A stretch of DNA of 64,000 nucleotides from Streptomyces sulphureus DSM 40104 (GTDB taxonomy: Bacteria > Actinomycetota > Actinomycetes > Streptomycetales > Streptomycetaceae): contig NZ_KB905816.1 of assembly GCF_000381025.1 (NCBI RefSeq), positions 434,001-498,000 on the forward strand, read 5' to 3'. The notes beneath the pieces were generated by a model that ran no database searches, was not told the DNA's origin, and saw nothing but the letters and a program-made list of their open reading frames with translations. Made by a program: the position numbers and the translations under genes. Shown here piece by piece: positions 8,896 through 17,913 of this stretch (position 1 is the first letter of the stretch; every line of letters begins with the position of its first letter).

Positions 8896-9717
8896 GTGCT
8901 GAGCGACACCGCGATCGAGGACGCCGCCGCCAGGCTCCACGAAGCCGAGCGGAGCGGCGTGCCCATACCCCAACTCTCCTTGCAGTACCCGGAGATGACG
9001 GTCGAGGACGCCTACGCGGTGCAGCGCGCCGTGGTCGCACGCCATGTGGCCGCCGGTCGTCGAGTACGCGGCCGGAAGATCGGCCTCACCTCGAAGGTGA
9101 TGCAGCGCGCGGTCTCCATCGACGAGCCCGACTACGGCGTGCTCTTCACGGACATGCTGGTGGACGACGGCGGCACGGTCGAGCACGGGCGCTTCATCCG
9201 CCCGCGGGTCGAGGTCGAGCTTGCCTTCATCCTCGGCCGCGATCTCGACGGCCCCGGCACCACGCTCTACGAGGTGCTGCGGGCCACCGAGTTCGTCACC
9301 CCCGCGCTGGAGATCCTCGACGCCCGGGTGCAGATGAGCGACCCGGAGACCGGACACCTGCGCACCATCGTCGACACCATCGCGGACAACGCGGCCGACG
9401 CCGGCCTGGTCCTGGGCGGACGCGTGGTGCGCCCACTGGAGATCGACCTGCGCTGGGTCTCCGCCCTGCTGATGCGGAACGCCACCGTCGAGGAGTCCGG
9501 CGTCGCCGCCGCGGTCCTCAACCACCCCGCGAACGGGGTCGCCTGGCTCGCGGACCGCCTGGCACCGCACGGCGACCGGCTGCACGCCGGCGAGGTGATC
9601 CTCGCAGGCTCCTTCACCAAACCAGTGCACGCCGATCCTGGCGATACCTTCGTCGCCGACTACGGCCCACTCGGCACCGTCTCCTGCCACTTCGCCCAGG
9701 CAGCGGCGGGGACGTAA
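8896..9717 (+). CDS. 2-oxopent-4-enoate (2-keto-4-pentenoate) hydratase family protein
   Basis: 273-residue member of the MhpD/fumarylacetoacetase-like hydratase family. It adds water to 2-hydroxypenta-2,4-dienoate-type products released by the hydrolase encoded just upstream. It starts with GTG. Typical features are [10 protein letters not shown], the metal-binding [15 protein letters not shown] segment and ADAGLVLGG. The usual next steps (aldolase MhpE and acylating acetaldehyde dehydrogenase MhpF) are not in the window, so they must be elsewhere or are replaced by other enzymes. Confidence 0.93.
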   Translation: MLSDTAIEDAAARLHEAERSGVPIPQLSLQYPEMTVEDAYAVQRAVVARHVAAGRRVRGRKIGLTSKVMQRAVSIDEPDYGVLFTDMLVDDGGTVEHGRFIRPRVEVELAFILGRDLDGPGTTLYEVLRATEFVTPALEILDARVQMSDPETGHLRTIVDTIADNAADAGLVLGGRVVRPLEIDLRWVSALLMRNATVEESGVAAAVLNHPANGVAWLADRLAPHGDRLHAGEVILAGSFTKPVHADPGDTFVADYGPLGTVSCHFAQAAAGT

Positions 9718-9840
9718 CCCGCCGCCTCCCGCGGCCCGCACGGGCACGCGCCGCACCAGACCCGACCGCCGTGGACCGGCCGCCGCGGTACCCGCCGCAG
9801 GCGGGCCGAACGGTCCCCGGCACCAGACGAAAGGCCACCG

Positions 9841-11013
9841 ATGGACCTGGACTTCACCGAGGACCAGCTGGACTTCCGCGAGCGGGTACGGACCTGGCTC
9901 GCCGAGAACAAGCCACGCGACCCGCGACCCGACGATCCGCAGGGCGTCCGCGAGTTCGACCTGGCCTGGCAGCGCACTCAGTGGGAGGGCGGCTGGGCCG
10001 GCATCTCCTGGCCCGCCGAGTACGGCGGGCGCGGCGCCACCCTCGCCGAACAGCTGATCTGGTACGAGGAGTACGCCGCGCACGGCCTGCCGTCGATCGA
10101 TGCGTGCTTCGTCGGGCAGAGCCACGCGGGGCCCACCCTCATCACCCGGGCCTCCGCGGAGCAGAAGAGCTTCCACCTGCCGAGGATCCTGCGCGGCGAG
10201 GACATCTGGTGCCAGGGCTTCTCCGAGCCCGACGCCGGCTCCGACCTCGCCTCGCTGCGCACCAAGGCCGTCGTCGACGGCGACGAACTCATCGTCACGG
10301 GACAGAAGGTGTGGACCAGCTTCGCGGCCTCGGCCGACTACCAGGAACTGCTGGTGCGCACCGACGACTCGGGTACCAAGCACAAGGGAATCACCTGGAC
10401 CGTCTGCGACATGCACAGCCCCGGCATTGAGGTACGCCCGATCCGCACGATGGAAGGCGGCGCGGAGTTCTGCGAGGTCTTCTACGACGAGGTGCGCATC
10501 CCCCTCTCCAACGTCGTCGGCGGCCTCGGCAACGGCTGGAGCGTCGCGATGTCCACGCTCGCCTTCGAGCGGGGCACCGCCTTCACCGCCTCCCAGGTCC
10601 ACCTCGCCCGGATCGTCGAGGACCTCATCGACTACGCCCGCGATCACGTCGGACCCGACCGCAGGCGCCCGGCCATCGCCGACGACGAGATCGCCCGACG
10701 GCTCGCACGGGCCCGCGCCGATGTCGCGGCGCTGCGTGCCATGACGTACGTCGGCATCTGCCGCAGCATGCAGTCGGACACTCCGGGGCCGAAGGGCTCC
10801 ATGCTCAAACTCCACTACGCCGACCTGCACAAGGACGTCTCCGCGCTGGCGATGGAGATCGTGGGTCCCGAGGCACTGCGCCGCGGCGCCGACCGCCACG
10901 AACAGGGCTGGGTCGGCAACTACCTGCACTCCTTCTCCAGTTCGATCGGCGGCGGCACGTCGGAGATCCAGCGGAACATCATCGGGGACCGGGTCCTCGG
11001 TCTGCCCAGGTGA
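9841..11013 (+). CDS. Acyl-CoA dehydrogenase (probable subunit A of a heteromeric enzyme)
   Basis: 390-residue flavoprotein of the acyl-CoA dehydrogenase family. FAD/substrate motifs include WCQGFSEPDAGSDLASL, GQKVWTSFAA and the C-terminal FAD-binding IGGGTSEIQRNIIGDRVLGL. It is followed after 16 bases by a shorter, divergent acyl-CoA dehydrogenase. Adjacent long/short pairs of this kind form alpha2-beta2 enzymes in actinobacterial steroid side-chain degradation, where they desaturate bulky acyl-CoAs. The 123-base gap upstream has no clear regulatory site. Confidence 0.94.
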   Translation: MDLDFTEDQLDFRERVRTWLAENKPRDPRPDDPQGVREFDLAWQRTQWEGGWAGISWPAEYGGRGATLAEQLIWYEEYAAHGLPSIDACFVGQSHAGPTLITRASAEQKSFHLPRILRGEDIWCQGFSEPDAGSDLASLRTKAVVDGDELIVTGQKVWTSFAASADYQELLVRTDDSGTKHKGITWTVCDMHSPGIEVRPIRTMEGGAEFCEVFYDEVRIPLSNVVGGLGNGWSVAMSTLAFERGTAFTASQVHLARIVEDLIDYARDHVGPDRRRPAIADDEIARRLARARADVAALRAMTYVGICRSMQSDTPGPKGSMLKLHYADLHKDVSALAMEIVGPEALRRGADRHEQGWVGNYLHSFSSSIGGGTSEIQRNIIGDRVLGLPR

Positions 11014-11029
11014 AAGGGGAACCGGAACG

Positions 11030-12058
11030 ATGGACCTTCTGCCCTCCGAGGAGCAGCTCGAACTCCTCTCCGCCGCGTCGGAGTTCCTCACCGACCAACA
11101 GCCGATCCGCACACTGCGCGACCGGGCCGGGCAGGACTGCGCGGTCGATCGCGCCCAGTGGGCGGCAGGCTGCGACATCGGCCTGCTCACGCTCGGCCTG
11201 GCCGAGGAGTACGGTGGCTCGGGACGTCCGCTCGACGACGAGGCCCTGCTCTTCCGCGAGTTGGGCGGACAGCTCGCCCCCGGCCCCTACATCGCGGGCG
11301 CGCTCGGGGCCAGGGTCGCCGCGGCCTGCGGTGACGCTCAACTCGCCGCCCGCATCGGCTCAGGCGAGGAGTGGGTGGGTCTCGCGGAGCTGCGCGGCGA
11401 CGGTGAGATCGGTCCCGACAGAGTCAAGGGCACCTTCGACCTGGTGGACGCAGCCGACTGCGACCACCTGCTCCTGGTGACCGAGGAGGGCGCCGCGCTC
11501 CTCCCGCCCCCGGCCGCCGAGCAGGTGACACGGGTCGAGGCGATCGACCCCGGCACCCGGCTCGCCACGACCACCCTCGCCGCCACGGAGCCGACCCACT
11601 GGGTGCCGGCGGAGACCGAACGCCTCGCGGATCGCGCGCTGGTGCTCAGCGCCGCGATGCTCGCGGGCCTCGCAGAGGCCACCTCCGAGCTCGCCACCGA
11701 ACACGCCGCCACCCGGGAGCAGTTCGGCCGGCCCATCGGCGTCAACCAGGCGGTGAAGCACGCCTGCGTCGACATGGCCGTACGCGCCGAGGCGGCCGTC
11801 TCGCAGGCCCTCTTCGCCTCGGTGAGCGTCTCGTCCGCCCGGCAGGACGTGCGCTTCCAACTGCTCGCCGCGAAGTCCGTGGCAGGCCGCGCGGCGATCG
11901 ACAACGCCGCGTCGTGCATCCAACTCCACGGCGGCATGGGCTTCACCGCCGAGCACGACACACACCTCTACCTCAAGCGCGCCCACGTCCTCGACCACCT
12001 CTTCGCCGAGCCGGCCGACGTACTCGCCGAACTGCTCACCCAAGGAGCCGCCCAGTGA
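11030..12058 (+). CDS. Acyl-CoA dehydrogenase (probable subunit B of a heteromeric enzyme)
   Basis: 342-residue acyl-CoA dehydrogenase-fold protein, shorter than homotetrameric members and lacking the well-conserved SEPDAGSD-type motif of its neighbour. The C-terminal half keeps the helical-bundle features REQFGRPIG and CIQLHGGMGFTAEHDTHLYL. It is most simply read as the partner subunit of the enzyme encoded immediately upstream. The stop overlaps the GTG of the next thiolase-like gene (GTGA), linking the three in one operon. Confidence 0.92.
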   Translation: MDLLPSEEQLELLSAASEFLTDQQPIRTLRDRAGQDCAVDRAQWAAGCDIGLLTLGLAEEYGGSGRPLDDEALLFRELGGQLAPGPYIAGALGARVAAACGDAQLAARIGSGEEWVGLAELRGDGEIGPDRVKGTFDLVDAADCDHLLLVTEEGAALLPPPAAEQVTRVEAIDPGTRLATTTLAATEPTHWVPAETERLADRALVLSAAMLAGLAEATSELATEHAATREQFGRPIGVNQAVKHACVDMAVRAEAAVSQALFASVSVSSARQDVRFQLLAAKSVAGRAAIDNAASCIQLHGGMGFTAEHDTHLYLKRAHVLDHLFAEPADVLAELLTQGAAQ

Positions 12059-13206
12059 CCAGGAAGGCCGCCATCGCCGGAGTCGCCCTCTCCGATGTCG
12101 GGCGCGTCGACGACAAGTCCCCCTACCAGCTGATCGCGCAGGCGAGCAGGCGGGCGCTCGCCGAGACCGGGCTCACCCCGGCCGACATCGACGGCCTCGC
12201 CTCCACCTCGCAGGGCACCCTGCCGCCCGTCGATGTCGGCGAGTACCTCGGACTGCGGCCCCGTTGGATCGACTCCACCGCGGTCGGCGGCGCCTCCTGG
12301 GAGGTGATGCTGGCGCACGCGGCGGACGCCATCGCCGCCGGCCACGCCGATGTCGTGCTGCTCACCTACGGCTCGACCGCCCGCAGCGACCTGCGCAAGG
12401 GGCTGCGTACCGGCAGCATCGACTGGGGCTCGCGCGGGCCGCTGCAATGGGAGGCGCCCTACGGCCACACGCTGATCTCGAAGTACGCGATGGCGGCCAA
12501 GCGCCACATGCACGAGTACGGCACTACGATCGAGCAGTTGGCCGAGGTCGCCGTCTCCAGCCGGAGCAACGCCGCCCGCAATCCGGAGGCGTACTACCGG
12601 GCCCCGATCACCGTCGACGACGTACTCGGCGGCAGGATGATCGCCGACCCCTTCACCAAGCTCCACTGCTGCATCCGTTCGGACGGCGGCGCCGCGGCCG
12701 TCGTCGTCGCCGAGGACCGGCTGCCCGACATCGCCACCGAGCCGATCTGGGTCCTCGGCACCGGAGAGGCCACCTCCCACATGCTCACCAGCCAGTGGGA
12801 CGACCTGACAGTGGGCCCGGCGGCGGTCAGCGGACGGCTCGCCTTCGAACGCGCCGGGCTTCGTCCCTCGGACGTCGACGTGTGCGAGCTGTACGACGCG
12901 TTCACGTACATGCTGATGCTGACCCTCGAGGACCTCGGCTTCTGCAAGAAGGGCGAGGGCGGCGACTTCGTGGAGGGCGGCCGGCTGCGGCTCGGCGGCG
13001 AACTGCCGACCAACACCGACGGCGGCGGGCTCTCCGCCTGCCATCCGGGGCAGCGCGGCCTCTTCCTGATCGTGGAGGCGGTACGGCAACTGCGGGGCGA
13101 GTGCGGCCCACGCCAGGTGCCGGACCCGCGGGTGGCGTGTGTCAGCGGCACCGGCGGCTGGTTCTGCTCCAGCGGGACGGTGCTGCTGGGCACCGAGGCG
13201 GGCTGA
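12055..13206 (+). CDS. Thiolase-like protein (lipid-transfer/Ltp2 type, probable retro-aldolase)
   Basis: 383-residue thiolase-superfamily protein whose GTG overlaps the acyl-CoA dehydrogenase stop. It has the subfamily segments DADVVLLTYG-like (HADVVLLTYGSTARSD), LYDAFTYMLMLTLEDLGFC and LPTNTDGGGLSA. The Tyr-Asp-x-Phe motif is shared by all three Ltp-like genes in this window and belongs to the Ltp2/SCP-x branch. It probably cleaves a beta-hydroxyacyl-CoA with a DUF35 partner; the nearest such gene is at 14359-14760 on the other strand. Confidence 0.86.
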   Translation: MTRKAAIAGVALSDVGRVDDKSPYQLIAQASRRALAETGLTPADIDGLASTSQGTLPPVDVGEYLGLRPRWIDSTAVGGASWEVMLAHAADAIAAGHADVVLLTYGSTARSDLRKGLRTGSIDWGSRGPLQWEAPYGHTLISKYAMAAKRHMHEYGTTIEQLAEVAVSSRSNAARNPEAYYRAPITVDDVLGGRMIADPFTKLHCCIRSDGGAAAVVVAEDRLPDIATEPIWVLGTGEATSHMLTSQWDDLTVGPAAVSGRLAFERAGLRPSDVDVCELYDAFTYMLMLTLEDLGFCKKGEGGDFVEGGRLRLGGELPTNTDGGGLSACHPGQRGLFLIVEAVRQLRGECGPRQVPDPRVACVSGTGGWFCSSGTVLLGTEAG

Positions 13207-13327
13207 CCTTCCACCTGGTGCACGTCCGCGGGCGGGGCTCCGAGATCGGGCCCCGCCCGCATTTCCGTCTTACCAACGCCCCTGCGACAGAAGCGAGTTC
13301 GACTCGCACTGCCCGTCTGCCGACGGG

Positions 13328-13370
13328 CGAGGGTGCCGCCCGACGCTCGCGGCGTCGGGCGGCACCCTCG
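13328..13370. terminator. Bidirectional terminator hairpin
   Basis: A perfect 19-base inverted repeat occupies 13328-13346 and 13352-13370 with a five-base loop (TCGCG). It sits between the convergent thiolase-like gene (stop 13206) and SDR gene (stop 13396), so it can terminate transcription from both sides. It has no U-tract, as is usual in actinomycetes. Confidence 0.85.
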
Positions 13371-13395
13371 TCCGTACCGCGTGGCTGGCGCCGCG

Positions 13396-14319
13396 TCAGC
13401 CGCCCAGACGCAACCCCGCCGCCCGGGTGCCGAAGACGTCGGTACCGAGCACACCGCCCAGCGTGTTCGCGTCCCAGCGCTTGCCGCCGTTGGAGACGGT
13501 CGCCACCGGAGTCCACCCGCGCAGCCACTGGATGTTCTCGCCGAGCGCCTTGATCACCTGCCCGCTGACGTGCCCGGCTTCCGGGCTTGCCAGCCAGGCG
13601 ACCACCGGCGAGCCGAGCGAGGGGTCCTTGGGATCGAACTCGTCCTCGTCCCGCTCGTCGGCCTCCAGGGCCGGAGCCGCCCCCGGCATCGTCGCCGACA
13701 TCCGGGTGTGGCCGCCCGGGCTGATGGCGTTGACGGTGACGCCTGTGGAGGCGAGCTCCAGGCTCAGCGTCTGCGTCAGTCCGACGATCGCCGCCTTGGC
13801 GGCGCCGTAGTTCGACTGCCCGAAGTGGCCCAACAGACCCGCACCCGAGGTGGTGTTGACGATGCGCCCGTAGACCTTGCCGCCGCTCGCCTTGGACTCC
13901 GCGCGCCAACGGCGCGCGACGGCCCTGCTCGTCAGCCAACTGCCGCGGACATGGACCCGCATCACCAGGTCGAAGTCCTCGGCGCTCATGTTCCAGATGG
14001 CACGGTCGCGGACGATGCCGGCGTTGTTCACCACGATGTCCAGCCGGCCCAGTTCGCTCCAGGCCCGTTCGACGAGCGCCTCGACCTGGTCCTCGTCACC
14101 GACGTCGCTGAAGTCGGAGAGTGCCAGGCCCCCGCGATCGGTGATGACCCTCACCACTTCGTCGGCCACCTTGCCGGTCCCTGCCCCGTCGATCGACGTA
14201 CCGAGATCGTTGACGATGACCGTGGCGCCGTGCCTCGCGAGCTCCAGGGCGTGGGCCCGACCGATTCCGTGTCCGGAGCCGGTCACCAGGGCGACCTTGC
14301 CGTCGAGCAGTCCAGTCAT
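13396..14319 (-). CDS. SDR oxidoreductase, multifunctional-enzyme-2-like hydroxyacyl-CoA dehydrogenase
   Basis: 307-residue short-chain dehydrogenase. NAD-binding TGSGHGIG is near residue 14, NNAG follows LGRLDIVV, and the active site has Ser in NTTSGAG and Tyr-x3-Lys in YGAAK. Length and the C-terminal extension after the Rossmann fold (GGKRWDANTLGG) resemble the dehydrogenase domain of peroxisomal multifunctional enzyme type 2. This points to oxidation of a 3-hydroxyacyl-CoA. AGGAGAGAA precedes the ATG. It is followed downstream only by the terminator at 13328-13370, so it ends its operon. Confidence 0.9.
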   Translation of the reverse strand: MTGLLDGKVALVTGSGHGIGRAHALELARHGATVIVNDLGTSIDGAGTGKVADEVVRVITDRGGLALSDFSDVGDEDQVEALVERAWSELGRLDIVVNNAGIVRDRAIWNMSAEDFDLVMRVHVRGSWLTSRAVARRWRAESKASGGKVYGRIVNTTSGAGLLGHFGQSNYGAAKAAIVGLTQTLSLELASTGVTVNAISPGGHTRMSATMPGAAPALEADERDEDEFDPKDPSLGSPVVAWLASPEAGHVSGQVIKALGENIQWLRGWTPVATVSNGGKRWDANTLGGVLGTDVFGTRAAGLRLGG

Positions 14320-14358
14320 GCGTGTTCTCTCCTCATGCTTCGCTCTGTGGTGCCGGCG

Positions 14359-14760
14359 TCAGCGGCCGACCGGACGGAAGACTGTCGCCTCGGTCCCGGG
14401 GGCGATCTCGCGGAAGTGCGCCCGCACCGGCATGCCGATCGTGACCTCCTCCGGAGCGCACCCCTCGACGTTGGTCATCAGACGGGGCCCCTCCGCCAGT
14501 TCGACGAGGGCCGCGACGTAGGGCAGCCGTTCGTCGAAGGGCGGCAGGTCGTTCACGTGGACCGTGGAGAAGGTGTGGACGATCCCCCGGCCCGAGGCTT
14601 CGAAAGGGGCCACGTTCTCGCTCCAGCAGCTCGGGCAGAAGGGGCGCGGGTAGTGGTGCACGGCGCTGCACGCGCCGCAGCGCGCGAGGAGCAGTCTGCC
14701 CTCGTGCGCTGCGTCCCAGTAGAGACGCGTCTCGGGCTCGATGGTCGGCTGGTCGGTCAT
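14359..14760 (-). CDS. DUF35 / zinc-ribbon OB-fold protein
   Basis: 133-residue acyl-CoA-associated protein with zinc-ribbon cysteines CGAC and CPSC (about residues 28-46) and a C-terminal OB fold. It is encoded five bases downstream of a crotonase gene and 39 bases upstream of the SDR start. No thiolase-like gene adjoins it on the same strand; the nearest is the convergent one at 12055. As elsewhere in the family, it may present a CoA thioester to a thiolase or aldolase. Confidence 0.88.
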   Translation of the reverse strand: MTDQPTIEPETRLYWDAAHEGRLLLARCGACSAVHHYPRPFCPSCWSENVAPFEASGRGIVHTFSTVHVNDLPPFDERLPYVAALVELAEGPRLMTNVEGCAPEEVTIGMPVRAHFREIAPGTEATVFRPVGR

Positions 14761-14765
14761 CGGTC

Positions 14766-15590
14766 TCACCACCCCAGGTATGCGGCGGGGCGCTTCTCCA
14801 CGAAGGCGCGCACCCCTTCCGTGGAATCGTGGGCGTAGGACTGGATCTCCTGCGCCATGGCCTCGGCGCCGAAGGCGGCGCTGCGGTCGCCGTCGGGCGA
14901 GTCGTTGAAGAGTCGCTTGGTCAGGGCGATCGCACTCGTCGGCGCGGTCACCAGGCGGTCGACGAACTCCTTTACAGCGGCGTCGAGTTCGCCGGCCGAC
15001 ACGACCCGGTTCACCAGGCCGAGCCGGTACGCCTCCGCGGCCGGCAGCTTCTCGCCGAAGAGCACCATCTCCTTGGCGCGCTGCATGCCGATCCGCCGGG
15101 GCAGCAGATAGGCGCCGCCCCCGTCGACCACCAGTCCGCGCTTGACGAAGGACTCGGCGAAGTACCCGGCCTCGGTCGCCACCACCAGGTCGGCGGCGTA
15201 GGCGAGATGGGCGCCGATGCCGGCGGCCGCCCCCTGGACCACGGCGATCACGGGCTTGCCGCAATCGAGCACCGCGCTCATCAGCCGCTGTGCGCCGTTC
15301 ATGATGCGACGCATCGGGACGGTGACCCGCTTGACCTCGTTGGCCTGTCCTTCGCCCAACTTGACCACATCGGCGCCGGTGCAGAAGTGCCGCCCCGCCG
15401 CCCGGAGTACGACGACCCGGACCTCCGGGTCCGCGTCCGCCTGTTGCAGGAGGCGGATCACCTCGTCGCGGTCGACGGGGCGGAGCGCGTTGCCCGAGGC
15501 GGGCCGGTTCAGCGTGATCGTCAGGGCGCCCTCCTGCTGCGCATGGAGCACTCCCGGGCCGTCGTTCTGTTCTTGCGCCGTACTGGTCAC
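14766..15590 (-). CDS. Enoyl-CoA hydratase/isomerase family protein
   Basis: 274-residue crotonase. The GTG at 15590 follows GAGGTTCC; a longer reading frame exists but lacks family similarity. Oxyanion-hole motif FCTGADVVKL and GIGAHLAYAADL are present. The first hydratase glutamate is absent, and the loop reads RGLVVDGGGAYLLPR, so the acid is an Asp in the VDGGG position as in PaaG/isomerase-like crotonases. It is therefore more likely an isomerase or side-chain-specific enzyme than a simple hydratase. It heads a minus-strand operon with the DUF35 and SDR genes downstream. Confidence 0.88.
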   Translation of the reverse strand: MTSTAQEQNDGPGVLHAQQEGALTITLNRPASGNALRPVDRDEVIRLLQQADADPEVRVVVLRAAGRHFCTGADVVKLGEGQANEVKRVTVPMRRIMNGAQRLMSAVLDCGKPVIAVVQGAAAGIGAHLAYAADLVVATEAGYFAESFVKRGLVVDGGGAYLLPRRIGMQRAKEMVLFGEKLPAAEAYRLGLVNRVVSAGELDAAVKEFVDRLVTAPTSAIALTKRLFNDSPDGDRSAAFGAEAMAQEIQSYAHDSTEGVRAFVEKRPAAYLGW

Positions 15591-15891
15591 GGAACCTCCT
15601 CGCCGACCCGCGGGCGGGCCGTCCACGACGAACGCAGCGGTTGCGGCGACGGGCATCGGGCGGTGCGGCCCGGCGCACGGCGGCCGGTGTACGGGCCTGC
15701 GAGGCATCGACAGCAGACCCGTACACCAGGAGATTCTGGCAGCCATGTCACCTTACGGCAACCTCTGTGGATGCTACTTATGTATGTATCCTGGGGAAGT
15801 TGATTTCCGCCTCTGTCAAAGAGGAACCTCAGGGGATATCTTCAGACAGAGACGTCACTAGGGGACCCGCCCTTGCGAGAGAGGTGCAGCC
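15591..15891. promoter_or_regulatory. Divergent intergenic region (crotonase operon / isochorismatase-like gene)
   Basis: About 300 bases with no supportable gene. An AT-richer stretch at 15775-15795 (ACTTATGTATGTATCC) probably contains promoter elements. TCAGACAGAGACGTCAC at 15842-15858 resembles part of the longer site at 18801-18825 (GACAGAGACAGTCAC) upstream of another SDR. The two share GACAGAGAC followed by GTCAC. Confidence 0.4.
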
Positions 15892-16509
15892 ATGACCGAG
15901 GCCCCGTCGACCGAGCCACTCACTGCGCCGGCACTGGTGATCAGCGAATGCCAACGCGGCATCCTCGACCCGGACCGCTCGGTCTCCGGCGGCCTCGCCG
16001 CACACGCGGCCTCCCGCGGCATCGTGCCGCGCATCGCCCGGCTCGCAGGGGAATTCCGCAGCCGGGGCCTGCCGGTCGTGCACTGCACCATCGCGCACCG
16101 GCAGGACCAGGCCGGCATGGTCGCCAACTCCTACCTCGGCAAGGTCGCGTTGCGCGAGAGGTCCATGACCGAGGGCACCCGTGACGTCGAGATCCCGCCC
16201 GAACTCGCCCCGCACCCCAGTGACCTCGTCAGCAACCGCGCCACCGGGATCACGGCGTTCTACGGCACCGAACTCGATGCGATGCTCCGCCTACAGCGGG
16301 TCCGCACGCTCGTGCTCACCGGCGTCTCCACCAACGTGGCGCTGCCCGGGCTGGCTTTCGAGGCCGTCAACCGCGGCTACCACGTGGTCGTCGCCGAGGA
16401 CTGCACCGCAGGCGCGTCGCCCGAGGCCCACACCTTCCTACTGGAGAACCAGCTCGGCGTGGCCGCCCGTATCCGCTCGGCCGAGCAGATACGGGCCCGA
16501 CTCGGCTGA
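15892..16509 (+). CDS. Isochorismatase-like (cysteine hydrolase fold) protein without the catalytic cysteine
   Basis: 205-residue protein of the isochorismatase-like fold. In active members the triad is Asp, Lys and Cys. Here the cysteine position in LTGVSTNVALPG is Ala150, the region of the first acid reads VISECQRG, and the lysine position is Arg (SNRATGITAF). The protein is therefore either catalytically different or a binding/regulatory protein. GAGAGAGG precedes the ATG. It is a single-gene unit divergent from the crotonase operon and convergent with an SDR gene. Confidence 0.85.
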   Translation: MTEAPSTEPLTAPALVISECQRGILDPDRSVSGGLAAHAASRGIVPRIARLAGEFRSRGLPVVHCTIAHRQDQAGMVANSYLGKVALRERSMTEGTRDVEIPPELAPHPSDLVSNRATGITAFYGTELDAMLRLQRVRTLVLTGVSTNVALPGLAFEAVNRGYHVVVAEDCTAGASPEAHTFLLENQLGVAARIRSAEQIRARLG

Positions 16510-16538
16510 CGCGCCGGCGGCACACGGCGCCCGGCCGC

Positions 16539-17312
16539 CTATTCAGCCTCGGAGGCGGCGTCGCCGTTGATGGAGAACCCGCCGTCCGCGGTGATCGTCG
16601 AGCCCGTGACGAACGCGGCCTCGTCGGAGGAGAGCCAGGTCGCGGCGTAGGCGATGTCCATCGGCCCGCCGATCCGGGTCAGTCGACCGCCGCCGGTGTG
16701 CAACCCGGAGTCCCCGCGCAACGCCACCACCCGCCCGACGACGAGGACGTTGGCCCGGATACCGTCCTCGCCGCCCTCGACCGCGAGCGTGCGTGTGAGG
16801 CTGTTGATGGCGCCCTTGGCCGCGCTGTAGGCGCTGAACCCCTTGAACCCGGCCACCGACTGCCCGGAGGAGATGTTGAGGATCGAGGCGCCGGGCGCCG
16901 CCGCCAGATGGGGCCACGCGTACTTCGTCATCCAGAAGACCGATCCCGTCAACGTGTCCCGGACGATGCCGTCCCAGTCCTCGTTGGTGTACTCGTGCAT
17001 CGGCTTCACCGACCCGGCCACGGCCCCCGTCGGCGCCGCGTTGTTCACCAGGGTGTGCAGGGCACCGTACCGCTCGACCGTCGACTCCACCACGGAGCGC
17101 ACGCTCGCCTCGTCGCCGATGTCCAGCTGCCGGAACTCGGCCTCGCCACCGGCGTCCCTGATCCGCCCCACGACCTTCTCGCCACGGTCGACGGTGCGCC
17201 CCGCGACGATGACGCGGGCACCTTCCGAAGCGAAGTGCTCCGCCATCGAGCGCCCGATTCCCCTTGTGGAGCCCGAGATCAGCGCCACCTTGCCGTTCAG
17301 CCTGTCTCCCAC
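16539..17312 (-). CDS. SDR family oxidoreductase
   Basis: 257-residue classical short-chain dehydrogenase. Cofactor motif SGSTRGIG, then NNAAP replacing the common NNAG, catalytic Ser in NISSGQS and Tyr-x3-Lys in YSAAKG. It starts with GTG. A gene for a small coiled-coil protein begins about 320 bases upstream on the same strand. Substrate is unknown; oxidation of a hydroxyl on a pathway intermediate or of a cis-dihydrodiol is possible. Confidence 0.9.
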   Translation of the reverse strand: MGDRLNGKVALISGSTRGIGRSMAEHFASEGARVIVAGRTVDRGEKVVGRIRDAGGEAEFRQLDIGDEASVRSVVESTVERYGALHTLVNNAAPTGAVAGSVKPMHEYTNEDWDGIVRDTLTGSVFWMTKYAWPHLAAAPGASILNISSGQSVAGFKGFSAYSAAKGAINSLTRTLAVEGGEDGIRANVLVVGRVVALRGDSGLHTGGGRLTRIGGPMDIAYAATWLSSDEAAFVTGSTITADGGFSINGDAASEAE

Positions 17313-17413
17313 CGCACGTCCTCTCTCGCGTTCGCGGCCACCGGGCAGCGCCGCACGCCGACTCGCGGCGCACGGGTGCCGGCGGTGGCCCCGTACCGAC
17401 CGACCCGGCTCCG

Positions 17414-17632
17414 CTACAGCGCGCCGTGGGCCTCCTCCAACGCCGAAAGGCGGCGACGCAGCAGCCGGACGGAGTCCGCGACGGCAGGCACCGGACTCGC
17501 CGAGCCCTCCAACTCGGCCAGCCGGGCCCGGGTTTCGTCGATCTCGCCGCGCAGCCGTTCGCCTGCCTCATCGCGGGTCAGCAGGTCGTCGTCGACCCAG
17601 TCGGCGGCGTCGATGTCTCGTCCGTTGCTCAT
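17414..17632 (-). CDS. Small predicted coiled-coil protein
   Basis: 72-residue acidic protein starting at the ATG at 17632, with GGAG seven bases upstream. The sequence is almost entirely helical with heptad-like leucines and alanines (ETRARLAELEGS, SVRLLRRRLSALEEA). No known domain is recognised. The codon pattern is that of a real Streptomyces gene. It lies between two SDR genes on the same strand and shares their direction; a role as an accessory or structural subunit is only a guess. Confidence 0.6.
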   Translation of the reverse strand: MSNGRDIDAADWVDDDLLTRDEAGERLRGEIDETRARLAELEGSASPVPAVADSVRLLRRRLSALEEAHGAL

Positions 17633-17785
17633 CAGCGGCTCCAGAGCTTGCGGACGGCCCGGGGTCGGCCGGTCTGCGGGACCCATCCCTGGCTTCGCCG
17701 CTCGTCGCCGAATGACGGCCCCCGAGCGGGCCGACACACAGGCGGCCTCCGGTACCGGCGCCGGCCACACCGCCGTCGCATCGGC

Positions 17786-17913
17786 ATTTCTGACGCCTCG
17801 TACATTAGCCAGGAGCCCCGTAGGCGTCAACGCCCCTGGAAGGATCAGGTGCGTTGGGGCAATGAACAGCGCTGAACACGCCGGACGGGCATTTCGTCTG
17901 ACGCTTCGTATCT
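17786..17913. promoter_or_regulatory. Two similar TCTGACGC sites between the coiled-coil and SDR genes
   Basis: GCATTTCTGACGCCTCGTAC at 17785-17804 and a second, related copy TCTGACGCTTCGTATCT at 17897-17913. Both have TCTGACGC followed five bases later by GTAC/GTAT. The first lies about 155 bases upstream of the coiled-coil gene start; the second touches the stop codon of the SDR gene at 17913. They belong to the recurrent motif described in the findings. Confidence 0.5.
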
